A stretch of DNA of 64,000 nucleotides from Listeria goaensis (lineage in GTDB: Bacteria; Bacillota; Bacilli; Lactobacillales; Listeriaceae): positions 335,384 through 399,383 of the forward strand of contig NZ_FYBQ01000002.1 in assembly GCF_900186125.1 (NCBI RefSeq). The letters run 5' to 3'. A model generated the notes under the pieces. It saw only the letters and a list, made by a program, of their open reading frames with translations, did no database searches and was not told where the DNA came from. Of this stretch, positions 41,256-50,213 are shown piece after piece. How positions within the stretch are numbered: position 1 is the first letter of the stretch; each line of letters opens with the position of its first letter. Position numbers and translations under genes: made by a program.

Positions 41256-41338
41256 AGGAGGTGATCAGCATGTCTGCTAATGTAATGCTGTTCCATGCAA
41301 AGCCTGAAATGGCGATTCTTTGTATGGATTATTCTTAA
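41256..41338 (+). CDS. 22-residue leader peptide with perfect ribosome site
   Basis: AGGAGGTGATC (41256-41266) matches the full anti-Shine-Dalgarno sequence; ATG 41270, stop 41336-41338. Codons read MSANVMLFHAKPEMAILCMD followed by YS. The last two thirds overlap the left arm of the hairpin at 41297-41358. A short, superbly initiated frame before a resistance-type gene is the classical sign of attenuation by ribosome stalling. The CDS proper is 41270-41338. Confidence 0.65.
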
Positions 41339-41358
41339 TCGCCAATACTGGGCTTTGC
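41297..41358 (+). promoter_or_regulatory. Attenuator-like hairpin overlapping the leader peptide
   Basis: GCAAAGCC (297-304) pairs with GGCTTTGC (351-358) and TGGCGATT (310-317) with AATCGCCA (337-344), two eight-base helices separated by a small internal loop, with a 19-base apical loop holding the leader stop. No T run follows at once, so it may act on translation or through an alternative fold rather than as a simple terminator. Confidence 0.65.
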
Positions 41359-41395
41359 TACTTATTATGGATTAAATAATAAAGGAGCTAGCCTT

Positions 41396-41653
41396 ATGAA
41401 GTATCAAACTGTTGAAAATATATTACCTGAAAAATTAATTCTTGAAATTCAAAAATATGTAGATGGAGAATTTCTTTATATCCCTGTACGGTCAAAAAAG
41501 GCTTGGGGAAGCGAGTCTGGAATTAAACTGCGGCTAAAAGAACGAAATGCACTGATAAAGAAGGATTTTGAGAGCAGTTCTACGATTCGAGAACTTGCTG
41601 AAAAATACTTTTTATCTGAAAGCACTATCAAAAATATTGTTTATCGAAAATAA
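41396..41653 (+). CDS. CD3324-like protein
   Basis: 85 residues, AAAGGAG upstream of ATG 41396. MKYQTVENILPEKLILEIQK, then FLYIPVRSKKAWGSESG and a helix-turn-helix-like end, IRELAEKYFLSESTIKNIVY. This matches the CD3324 family as I recall, related to Mor-type DNA-binding proteins. Function unknown; it follows the leader peptide and could be the gene under its control. Confidence 0.72.
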   Translation: MKYQTVENILPEKLILEIQKYVDGEFLYIPVRSKKAWGSESGIKLRLKERNALIKKDFESSSTIRELAEKYFLSESTIKNIVYRK

Positions 41654-41668
41654 AGTCAGCTGCTTTAT

Positions 41669-41697
41669 TTGACTATAAAATGTTCTTAGACTATATT
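41669..41697 (+). promoter_or_regulatory. Promoter of the FusB-type gene
   Basis: TTGACT (669-674), 17-bp spacer, TATATT (692-697), about 45 bp before the fusB-like start. It would let the gene be expressed independently of the leader transcript. Confidence 0.65.
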
Positions 41698-41742
41698 TTA
41701 AGTGTTCTTTCGTTGTAAAATAAGGATTGGAGGTGATTTTAT

Positions 41743-42390
41743 ATGGAAGCATTTATCGAAAATCACGTGTTAAATCAAATTTTACGGCAAGCGAAACATG
41801 TTCTTGATGCAGAGCAAAGAGTAAATGATATTAAAGTAAAGCAAGAATTTGCATATTACTCGCTAAACAAAGCTGAAAAAGCATTTGACTCTTTAATGAC
41901 AGACCAATTAGAGCTTTTGAAACCTCTTGTTTCTATAAAAAACGAGTCGGATTATACGCATTTTAAAGATTCGCTTGAGCCTTATTGCATTCCATTTCGC
42001 GCTACTACAGATGCGCAATTAAAAAAACTGTTTAAAAAAGCGAAGAAACTTCATCCGCCTCATTTAAGTCCTGCTGATTTTTCACACCTGACTTATTTAA
42101 GTTGGTACGATAAAGGAAGTATGAAAAAATTTATTGTTCGTGAAATTGACGGGACAATGCGCGGCTTGTCCGGAAGTTTCCTACCTAGCCCGCAAAAAGG
42201 AATTTGTCATTTTTGTCACCATATGGGGGCTGTTGGACTTTTTACAGTAGATGTTAAGACGGATACGAAAAATCATAATTACAAAGCGCTTAGCAACTAT
42301 ATTTGCCAAGATGAGGCAACTTGCAATGCGCATATCACGGACACTGAAAAATTAGATTTCTTATTTGAATATGTTCGGGGAAATAAGTAA
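41743..42390 (+). CDS. FusB/FusC-type EF-G-binding protein
   Basis: 215 residues, GGAGGTGAT upstream. N-terminal helical bundle (HVLNQILRQAKHVLDAEQRV, EFAYYSLNKAEKAFDSLM) and a C-terminal treble-clef zinc domain: GICHFCHHMGAVGLFTVDVK and the late NYICQDEATCNAH. FusB proteins bind elongation factor G and free it from fusidic acid-stalled ribosomes. Native Listeria members exist; whether this one gives resistance is not shown. Confidence 0.93.
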   Translation: MEAFIENHVLNQILRQAKHVLDAEQRVNDIKVKQEFAYYSLNKAEKAFDSLMTDQLELLKPLVSIKNESDYTHFKDSLEPYCIPFRATTDAQLKKLFKKAKKLHPPHLSPADFSHLTYLSWYDKGSMKKFIVREIDGTMRGLSGSFLPSPQKGICHFCHHMGAVGLFTVDVKTDTKNHNYKALSNYICQDEATCNAHITDTEKLDFLFEYVRGNK

Positions 42391-42419
42391 AGCGAGCCAA
42401 AAAGGCTCGCTTTACTTAT
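42383..42419. terminator. Symmetric bidirectional terminator between convergent genes
   Basis: ATAAGTAAAGCGAGCC, loop AAAAA, and its exact complement (404-419): a perfect 16-base stem that contains the stop codons of both the FusB gene and the opposite WxL-interacting gene. T runs lie on both sides. Confidence 0.9.
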
Positions 42420-43431
42420 CTTTTTTACGACTAGAACGCTTGCCAAGTAAGAACACAAGGATAAGCAAGATAATGCCTAACAAGACGGCGCCTAGAATGA
42501 GCCACATTGTATAGTCTTTTTCTAGTTCCACTGCTTTATTGTTCAAAGCTTTTGCTTCATCGCCTTTGATTTCAAAGTCTTTTGTCCACTTCCACTCGTT
42601 TTCATTGGATTTAGCGGTCATGTGGAGGGTGTATTTGCCCGCTTTAAACTCTTGATTTTCCCAATTTATACCATAGTTGAAGTTAGAGTTTGGAGCGAGA
42701 CGCATATTTTTTTTATTTGTTTCATGTAATGTTTTATCGCGGCTTTTTTTAGTAACTCGCGCTTTTACTTCTAAATCTGTTAGAATTACTGGCTGCGTAT
42801 TTTGCAAGTTCGCTTTTAGCACATTGCGGTAATTAATTTGCGCTGGATTAATGTCACCTAGTTGCATGTCTGGCTTGACTTCAGTGTCGTTTTCTGTCAG
42901 TAAAACGCCAATAACATAGGCATATAAATTTTTAATTTGTACGCCTTCCTCTTCTGTTTCCGATTCTTTATCTAGTTTTTCAGTAAAATGAAGTCCACCT
43001 AGAATTTGTCCGTCATATTCTTCTTTTGGCATGGTTACGTTCACTTTAACAGTTTTTGTACCATTTGCTGGGATTGTTATTTCTTCGTCCATTTTGGCAA
43101 TTTCGGAAAATGGGGTTTTCAAACTCTTATCTAAATTGGGCTTCGTATTGCTGTAGTCGACAATCCCATTATCATTCGTTACGGCTGTGTTAGCATGGCT
43201 TTCAATTGTGATGGTGTGATTTAGGCCGTTTGTTACGACGACCTCGAGGGCTTGCGTCTCACCCGGTTTCATTCTCAAATCGAAGTATGTTTTTGATTTA
43301 TCGATTTGGTTATCTGGTATCACGGCTGTTACTGAGAAGTTCATCGTCGAAGCGGCGTCAGCATGAGAAGGAACTAGCCAAATTCCTAGGCATAATAGGC
43401 TTATTAAAATGCTTGCTAAAAATTTTTTCAT
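42412..43431 (-). CDS. WxL-interacting protein (DUF916 + DUF3324) with C-terminal membrane anchor
   Basis: 339 residues: signal peptide (FLASILISLLCLGIWLVPSH), the DUF916 domain (MNFSVTAVIPDNQIDKSKTY, YFDLRMKPGETQALEVVVTN), the DUF3324 domain (YAYVIGVLLTEN) and a C-terminal transmembrane segment with basic tail (YTMWLILGAVLLGIILLILV, GKRSSRKKDK). Such proteins bind WxL proteins and peptidoglycan at the surface. Last gene of the WxL operon. Confidence 0.93.
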   Translation of the reverse strand: MKKFLASILISLLCLGIWLVPSHADAASTMNFSVTAVIPDNQIDKSKTYFDLRMKPGETQALEVVVTNGLNHTITIESHANTAVTNDNGIVDYSNTKPNLDKSLKTPFSEIAKMDEEITIPANGTKTVKVNVTMPKEEYDGQILGGLHFTEKLDKESETEEEGVQIKNLYAYVIGVLLTENDTEVKPDMQLGDINPAQINYRNVLKANLQNTQPVILTDLEVKARVTKKSRDKTLHETNKKNMRLAPNSNFNYGINWENQEFKAGKYTLHMTAKSNENEWKWTKDFEIKGDEAKALNNKAVELEKDYTMWLILGAVLLGIILLILVFLLGKRSSRKKDK

Positions 43432-43493
43432 ATTTTTACTCCTTAGCCACCCTTTCTTTTGGGAAAAGGGGGATTTTGCGTTCCCCCTTCTGT

Positions 43494-44213
43494 TTATGGT
43501 GTCGCTTCAAGGGTCCATGTTATCGTTGACGTATATGTTTCGCCTGCTATTTTCCTTGCCTCAGCAGGAATGTGGAGTGATACGTTAGGATTAGTTGCCA
43601 ACTCATCCGCTCCTGAAAGGTTACCAAATGCGATTGCCCATGTTGCCATGCCTTCATTTTCTCTAGCAGTGACTAAATTTTGACCTGACGCATTTAAAGT
43701 TACATCTGTTGCAACAACGCTTGGTGTAAATTTAGAATCCATAGTGGAGGTGAGATGAACCCCTGACATTGTAAGGGCAGCACCTTCTAAAACAGCATGG
43801 CTAGCTGAAACAAATTCAGTGCCCGAAACCGAAAGTGACCAACCAGAATTAGAGCCGCGATTATCTGTTACTTGCACAAAGTTTGGTACGTATTTTTTTC
43901 CACCTAAAGCGGTTGTTACTTCTGTATAAAGCGCGTTATAGTTCTTGGCTTCTCCAGAAATTTTTTGTGTACCGAAATTTAATGCCGCAGCAAAATCAAT
44001 GCGAAGCGCGCCACTTGTTGGATTTACAGGTTCTGTTGGTGTCACATCCGCTCCAGGATCGGTTGGATCAATTGGTGGTGTGACTCCTGTATCATCAGCT
44101 TGGAACGTGACATCTGCATTTGTTTCTGTGCCTACAGCGAAAGCGTTGCCGGAAAAAGTCATACAGCCGACAAGTATGGTAAGGAGACTCGTGCTCCATT
44201 TTAGTTTACACAT
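43494..44213 (-). CDS. WxL-domain surface protein A
   Basis: 239 residues. Signal peptide (WSTSLLTILVGCMTFSGNAF), a proline/threonine-rich linker after the mature start, then the WxL domain: first motif NRGSNSGWSLSVSG, second motif ITWTLEATP at the C-terminus. Non-covalently attached to the wall. One of three paralogues in tandem. Confidence 0.9.
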   Translation of the reverse strand: MCKLKWSTSLLTILVGCMTFSGNAFAVGTETNADVTFQADDTGVTPPIDPTDPGADVTPTEPVNPTSGALRIDFAAALNFGTQKISGEAKNYNALYTEVTTALGGKKYVPNFVQVTDNRGSNSGWSLSVSGTEFVSASHAVLEGAALTMSGVHLTSTMDSKFTPSVVATDVTLNASGQNLVTARENEGMATWAIAFGNLSGADELATNPNVSLHIPAEARKIAGETYTSTITWTLEATP

Positions 44214-44282
44214 CTATGCTTCTCCCTTCCTTTAAAATGGCGTCACGCGAAAGTGGGTCTTCCGCGCGACTTTTTGACCGTT

Positions 44283-44984
44283 TTAAGCAGGAGTGTCAGT
44301 TAATGTCCATTTTAACTCAGCTTCATATTTCCCAACGATTTTTGCTGTGTCGCCGGGTACGGAAAGTGAGATACTTTGCGCAGCTGTAGTCGCGTCACCG
44401 AATGATGTTGACCATGTTCCCATTCCTTTATTTGCTGCTGCATCGACAACATCTGATGCAGTGCCCGCTGGATCAAGTTCAAATGAATACGCTGTCGGTG
44501 TGTTTGTTGCAGTCGCTTTTGATGATTGCATCGTTGCATTTTGGAAGGATAATTTTGCTCCTGTTAGTGTGCTTGCGCCATTTTTAAATTGACCTACTTG
44601 TTCTACCGTTAAGTGCCAACCTGCATTTGAGCCGCGGTTGTCGGATACTTGCACAAAGTTTGGTACTTCCACTTCTGTACTAGATGCGGAAAGCGTTACT
44701 TTATCTAGATTGGCATAATAAACTTCGTTGTTACCAGAAATCATTTGGTCCGCGAAATGAATATTGGAAACATAGTTAATACTTAGCGGCCCAGGAGTTG
44801 GCGCTGGCGTTCCTGGATCAATTTCTTCACCTGTTCCTGGAACTTCTGGTTTTCCTGGATCTGTATTTTGAGTAAAAGTAATGTCCCCTTTAGACGTTAC
44901 ATCAGCCGCAAAGGCTTCTGTCCCGTACCCTACTCCTCCTGCTACGATAACGCTAATTGCTGCTACTTTTAATAATTTCTCCAT
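44283..44984 (-). CDS. WxL-domain surface protein B
   Basis: 233 residues from ATG 44984 with AAGGAGAG upstream. Signal peptide (KLLKVAAISVIVAGGVGYGT), Pro-rich linker (DPGKPEVPGTGEEIDPGTPA), first motif DNRGSNAGWHLTVEQ, second LKWTLTDTPA. Paralogue of the proteins on both sides; same likely wall location. Confidence 0.9.
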   Translation of the reverse strand: MEKLLKVAAISVIVAGGVGYGTEAFAADVTSKGDITFTQNTDPGKPEVPGTGEEIDPGTPAPTPGPLSINYVSNIHFADQMISGNNEVYYANLDKVTLSASSTEVEVPNFVQVSDNRGSNAGWHLTVEQVGQFKNGASTLTGAKLSFQNATMQSSKATATNTPTAYSFELDPAGTASDVVDAAANKGMGTWSTSFGDATTAAQSISLSVPGDTAKIVGKYEAELKWTLTDTPA

Positions 44985-45014
44985 CAAAAATCTCTCCTTT
45001 TTTTAAATAAAATA

Positions 45015-45746
45015 TCACGCTGGTGAATCTACAAGTTCAAACGTGAGAGTCGTTTTATATTGACCTTCTACTTTTTGTGTTTTTCCTGGCACAACTAATT
45101 TGACACTCGTTGCCGCTTCGGATACATCTTTACCAAACAAGTTCGCCCAAGTTCCACTACCAGTTCCGGCTTGTGCATTGACAATTTCAACTGCATCACC
45201 AGAAACGGGATCGAGCGTTATAAGCGTATTAGCCGTTGGGACATTTCCATCATGCAAAGTGACAAGCGTGCTATTTAGCAAACTAATTTGGGCTCCCTCT
45301 AAAGCGTTCGCTCCGTTCATAAGTTGACCATTTTGCTTCACAGTCAAGTGCCAACCGCCGTTTGAGCCACGGTTATCCGTTACTTGCACATAGTTTGGCA
45401 CCTCTTTTTTAGCGCCAGTTGCAGTCTCAACAACTTTAGTTAAATGAGCATAGTAGGTTTCTTGTTTACCCGACATCTTTTGCAAACCAAAACGTAAATT
45501 GGAAGCAAAATCAATACTTAATGGCCCAGCAGTCCCAGGTTGTCCCGGATTATCTGGGTCAGGTGTGATAACATTGCCTGGCTCAGTCGGGTCAATCGGG
45601 TTTGTCGTACTTGTGTTTTTTTCATAAGTCAGGTCTGCATCTGACGTTATACTCCCCCCGTCAACCGCCAAAACATGGATACTTTCACTAAAAATTGCAG
45701 TCGTTAAAACCGCGCTCGCTACTAGCCATTTCGTTCCCTTATTCAT
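45015..45746 (-). CDS. WxL-domain surface protein C
   Basis: 243 residues from ATG 45746 (GGAGGAG upstream; the in-frame ATG at 45812 is inside the LPXTG gene). Signal peptide (KWLVASAVLTTAIFSESIHV), Pro-rich linker, first motif DNRGSNGGWHLTVKQ. The second motif reads LTFELVDSPA, with phenylalanine replacing the tryptophan of the second WxL. It overlaps the LPXTG gene by eight bases. Confidence 0.88.
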   Translation of the reverse strand: MNKGTKWLVASAVLTTAIFSESIHVLAVDGGSITSDADLTYEKNTSTTNPIDPTEPGNVITPDPDNPGQPGTAGPLSIDFASNLRFGLQKMSGKQETYYAHLTKVVETATGAKKEVPNYVQVTDNRGSNGGWHLTVKQNGQLMNGANALEGAQISLLNSTLVTLHDGNVPTANTLITLDPVSGDAVEIVNAQAGTGSGTWANLFGKDVSEAATSVKLVVPGKTQKVEGQYKTTLTFELVDSPA

Positions 45747-46119
45747 ATTTCTTACTCCTCCCATAATCGTTATCTTCTTTTCTTTTTTGTAGTAAAAATA
45801 AGCTACAGCCAATCGCCAAACACTCCATACCGATAATCAATCCGAAAACTGAAAATTGGTCCCCCGTAGTCGGTAACTTGCCTAAAGCCGTTTGCTCCAA
45901 TTGATTCGGCTTAGTTCCACCTTGATCCGTTGGCGTCTGCCAATTAGACGTGCCTCCTTCGGGGAAATTTCCATGTGGTGTTTCACTTTCAATCGATTGC
46001 CCACTAAATGAAATCCCTACTTCAACATCATAGTTTTGAGCCTTTGTAAAAAGCGGATTCGTTGTGAGTAACACAGAAAGTAACAGAAGATAACTTGACC
46101 ATTTTATTATGCGTCGCAT
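45739..46119 (-). CDS. Short LPXTG surface protein
   Basis: 126 residues: signal peptide (WSSYLLLLSVLLTTNPLFTK), about 55 residues of mature region, then a sortase signal LPTTGDQF, a hydrophobic helix (VFGLIIGMECLAIGCSLFLL) and a basic tail. Sortase A would link it to the wall. AAGGAG upstream of ATG 46119. Short LPXTG partners are typical of WxL gene clusters. Confidence 0.88.
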   Translation of the reverse strand: MRRIIKWSSYLLLLSVLLTTNPLFTKAQNYDVEVGISFSGQSIESETPHGNFPEGGTSNWQTPTDQGGTKPNQLEQTALGKLPTTGDQFSVFGLIIGMECLAIGCSLFLLQKRKEDNDYGRSKKYE

Positions 46120-46134
46120 CGTTCTCTCCTTTCA

Positions 46135-49095
46135 TCAAGGGGCGTCTTGAAGTGTCCATCTAATTTTTGTATAGTAAGCTTTAGCTTTTGCCAGCCCAGG
46201 TAAAACATTAAGCAATATCCCCTCATCTTGCGTCGTATTTAAGTCGATGACCGTTGTACCTGTAGTAGCTGATTTATTCGTGTATACAGGTGTAGTTCCT
46301 TGATCCGTCAGCTCTAAATAGTCGGTTACGCCATTTTGTTTTGTGCGAATAACCAAACTGTTTAGCGCATCTCCGCTGTCCGTTGCAAGCGGCGTCGTAA
46401 GTTGTGCCATCAGCGTCCATTCTTTAGGAGTAGCTCGTGAATCTTCAATCGTAATCTTTACATCATTTTTTGGAGTAACAAGTTGTGGTTTCGATTTGAT
46501 GGTCACGTTGCCAAATGAAATGTCAGTTGGAATTTCTTTAAATTCTAGCGTTCCTGCTTTAACGGTTACGTGGATTGTCCGTTCAACACCTAAAACAGAA
46601 ATTTTCACATCATATTCACCCGGTGTGCTTGATAGCCCGCCTCTGTTTACAATCACAACTTGATCTGTAATATCTTCACCAGAAGGCTTTTTCCAAGCTT
46701 TTACTTGACCGTTCGTTACAATTAATTCATCTAATTCCGCTTCTGTAGCAGGTACGCTTTGTGCTAGTATTGTAAAATCAGTACTTGTTAACATCGCATC
46801 ATTATTCGAACTCGTGCTACCATCTTCCACAAAAACTGGAATTGTAAAATCACGATAGTTCGCTGCACGGTCTTGAATCCTTACAATAGCCGTCGAATGA
46901 CCAATTCGGCTCACGTCTGGCTCTGAAATAATCGTATAGGTCAAATCCTCCAAACCCGCATTATCAAAAACATTTTCTACAAGACTTTTAGCATCTGTTG
47001 TAAAAGACGCGCCAAGTTGCACGGTTTGAGTAATTGGATTTGCTTCTGGCGGTGTTGTATCACTTACCAGTTCAAAATTGGACTGCTCACTAATATTTCC
47101 TGCCGAATCAGTCGCGGTTGCATAGTAAGACACATACGGTGCTAACGGGCGCTTATCTGCCGGAATCGAAATTTCATAATCTTCTGTATTCGATGTCCCG
47201 CTTGCCAATATACGATTATCCGATGAATCATAAATGGTAACTGTCACGTTTGGTTCGGCTTTCACCTTAATGGATGCATCCACATCTTTTATGGGGCTTA
47301 AAACAGGCTTATCAGGCGGGGTTTCATCCGAGACAACTGTATTTGTTGTGGCGTTTTTTCCGTCTAAATACGCATAGGCCACAACCGTATTTCCTGCAGA
47401 GAAAAATTGCCCATCTGGAAGTGTATACGTGTAATTTCCAGAAGCGTCAGCTTTGACATGGTACATCTTAGTGTCGCTTTTATCTTGCGCGGGTATTGTT
47501 CCTGTTGGAATGGCTGAATCACCGGAAAACATGACCCACGCATTGGGGTTTGTAATTCCCATAATCGTATGGCTATTTGCCTGCGTTTTATTATCGGATA
47601 GTGCATCTATGGTGACGGAAACATCTGGAATATATTCAAATAATACACGCTTGAAGTTTTGCGTCCGGTAGTTCGAAATGAAATTATCTTGGGTTTCTTG
47701 ACTAATGCTATTCCCAGTTAGTGTCGTTTGAACATTGGCGCCGACATACGGGATGTTCATGTCGTACATCGGATACCAATCATACGTTGGTGTGCCAGCG
47801 ACATCGGCTGTCGTCCATGCTTTTACACGTTGAATGGATGCTTTGAAACTTCCACTCACCATATAAATGGGGCGTGTATTGGCATTTGTATTGGCGGAAG
47901 CATCAATGTCAACTTCCCCTGCATCTTCAAAACTAAAAGTGGATGTTCCGCCGATACGAATGAGGTTTTTTGCTCCGGTTCCGTCGGCTTTTAATTTGAA
48001 AATTGATTTTTTGCCAATCTTAAATAGACTACTTGTTCCCGTATAAACTAGAGCGCCAGTTCCAGTTCCTTGACTCGTTGCATTGACGATGAGACTTGCT
48101 CCGTCTGCTACTTCAAATGAAGCGTTTGTTCCTACGTTAATTGGATTTTTATTATAAGCGTCAGTAAACGGACCATCCATATTAAGCGTTAGCTTTGCAT
48201 CGTCTTGTACGAGTAGTTTTGAGTCGTTACCTAATTGAATCCCTCCACGGGTTGAGGCATTCGGCGTCGTAATGTTAACCTCGGAATTTCTTTGCATCTC
48301 AAAATTTCCATTTAGTTGAATGGTTGTCCATTGTCCTTCGCCACTAAGTCCGTTGCCGCCTCCTGTCAGGTTAAGCTTAGCGCCTTCTTCAATCACGGCG
48401 TTTCCTTTAGTCCCGCCAGTTCCAAGCATTAAAACTGTGGCATTTTCTGTTGTTCCTGTATAGTTAGATCCGCTTGTGAAGGTGATGTTCGTCACTTCAA
48501 GGTTTGTTTGGTTTGTTAAAGCATTGTAAGTGGTTCCATTAAATGGACTTACATACGAGTTAACAGAAGCATTCTTCACTGTTCCTTTTACAATGACATC
48601 TGCTTGATAGGAAGCGGTTAGTTGGGCCCCTGTGTATTCGATATTATCGAAAGTAAAAGTAGAACCAACACCAGCCGTTCCGTAAATTCGGAATGGTCCC
48701 CAGTAGTTTTGGCCATACATCTAAATATTTTGAAGGGTGATGTTAATTTTTGTCGAACCAAAGTTCATCAAGTAACCCCGCTTACGAAAATCCACATGAT
48801 GATTGTTACCATTTATTGTAATGCTCCGAGCTGGAACTGTTACATTCACTTCACCCGCGCTTGTTGATGGATAGTTCGTAAATTCAATATCATTCATAAT
48901 ATTTATTTCAGTAATTGCTTGATTTCCCATTGCGGTTTCAAGTTCCTGATATGTAGTCACATTCGCAACATTTTCGGCTTCAGCTTTGACCGTTTGAAAC
49001 ATCCTATCGAAAACCCCACTTCCTTGTAGTGGAATTATGATAGCTAAGCTCGCAACAAGAAATATCGTTGTGATGATGCGAAATCCCTTTTTCAA
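46135..49095 (-). pseudogene. Large WxL surface protein gene split by an in-frame TAG
   Basis: Start ATG 49095 encodes a signal-peptide region (GFRIITTIFLVASLAIIIPL) and a pectate-lyase-like repeat start (INIMNDIEF). Codon 125 (48723-48721) is TAG, directly followed in the same frame by ATG 48720 and 861 further codons: beta-helix-like repeats, two Ig-like domains (VTIYDSSDNRILASGTSNTE, DTTPPEANPIT) and a C-terminal WxL region (PKEWTLMAQL, IRWTLQDAP). One nonsense change divides an otherwise intact 986-residue protein. The downstream piece could restart at TAGATG but would lack a signal peptide. First gene of the WxL operon. Confidence 0.8.
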
Positions 49096-49219
49096 ATTTT
49101 CTCACCTCTTTCACTCTTGAAATGAATCAAAAGGTAAGTTTGACTCCCTTTGATACTTTTTAGTATACAAGGATAAAATCATTGGAAATATTTACAGCGA
49201 TAATTCCGCAACATAATTG

Positions 49220-49310
49220 TGAACAAATTGTGTCTGAAAATAAAATAAACCGCTTTATTTATTGCGATTTATACAAATAAATGTTACTTTTGAACATTTT
49301 GTGTCTAAAA
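49220..49310. promoter_or_regulatory. Two direct repeats in the divergent WxL/regulator intergenic region
   Basis: TGAACAAATTGTGTCT (49220-49235) and TGAACATTTTGTGTCT (49291-49306) differ at two or three positions and are 71 bp apart, about seven helical turns. They lie between the WxL operon and the Crp/Fnr-type gene and are likely regulator sites. Rest of 49096-49416 is AT-rich with TATAAT-like boxes near 49370; no gene seen. Confidence 0.6.
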
Positions 49311-49416
49311 AAAGGGGATTTTCATTCGTTTTCTCTTGTTCAAATTGACTATAACGGTTATATTTATTATTGTATAATCGTATACTATATATAAAATCAA
49401 TTTTCTGGAGGAATGT

Positions 49417-50142
49417 ATGGAATTTATTTCAGAAGGCTCCACTTCCAAGCCAATGAAAGAACTACTTGATTATTTGCACCAAAATACCAGTCTATCCGAT
49501 AGTCACATTCGAAAACTTCATATAAAAAGGAATCAAATTATCACCTCAAGCCAAAGTGATCAAGAGCACACGATTTATCTTATTCAAAAGGGTCTCGCTT
49601 TTTTTGAAGTCTTTTATCAAGATAAACCGCATGTGACTACTTTTTATTCTGATTGGACATTGTTTCATGCTAAACCCATCTTAAAAAATTTATTCACGTT
49701 CGAAGTTAAGTTACCTTACCGAGTTCGAGCCGCTACAGAAATGACAGTATATGAGATTAATCGTGATTTCTTAGTTGATCACCTTTACGTTCAGCCTAAA
49801 TTTTTCCACTTTTTAGCCGAATTAGGTTTAGCTGCTCTTTCTTTTTCAACATTTATGACAGCTGTCAATAAATTACCTCCTGTTGAAACGCTAGCGATTA
49901 ACTTGCAAATTTTAGCCACTTATATTGGCGAGAAGCAAGGCAACGCCTCTCACCTCCCTGCAGCAATTTCCCAGTCTGTCTTAGCTTCTTTGTGCAACTG
50001 CGCTCAATCAAGCATTTCAGGACACCTTAATTTTTTCGTAAAAGAGGGTATTTTAGAATCTAGCTCTAAACCATTTATTATTAAAGATATTGAAGGCTTG
50101 GCAAGTTATTATGACCCGTCTATTGCTATTTCTTCTATGTAA
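49417..50142 (+). CDS. Crp/Fnr-PrfA family transcription regulator
   Basis: 241 residues, GGAGG upstream of ATG 49417. N-terminal cyclic-nucleotide-binding-like beta barrel (HTIYLIQKGLAFFEVFYQDK) and C-terminal winged helix (LASLCNCAQSSISGHLNFFV, KEGILE). Divergent from the WxL operon, hence its probable regulator. Listeria has many PrfA-like paralogues; ligand unknown. Confidence 0.88.
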   Translation: MEFISEGSTSKPMKELLDYLHQNTSLSDSHIRKLHIKRNQIITSSQSDQEHTIYLIQKGLAFFEVFYQDKPHVTTFYSDWTLFHAKPILKNLFTFEVKLPYRVRAATEMTVYEINRDFLVDHLYVQPKFFHFLAELGLAALSFSTFMTAVNKLPPVETLAINLQILATYIGEKQGNASHLPAAISQSVLASLCNCAQSSISGHLNFFVKEGILESSSKPFIIKDIEGLASYYDPSIAISSM

Positions 50143-50150
50143 TTAAAAAA

Positions 50151-50213
50151 AGTCCGAAATAAATCTTTTCGGACTTAATAGGAAAATAGAGACCAAAATG
50201 GTCTCTATTTTTT
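50151..50213. terminator. Two terminators between convergent genes
   Basis: AGTCCGAAA/TTTCGGACT (50151-50175) serves the regulator gene. AAATAGAGACC (184-194), loop AAAAT, GGTCTCTATTT (200-210) lies next to the stop of the acetyltransferase and works in both directions. Confidence 0.85.

Noticed and set aside
49220..49306. PrfA box (TTAACA-N2-TGTTAA)
   Set aside because: The repeats are direct, not palindromic, and do not match the PrfA box; kept only as unspecified regulator sites.
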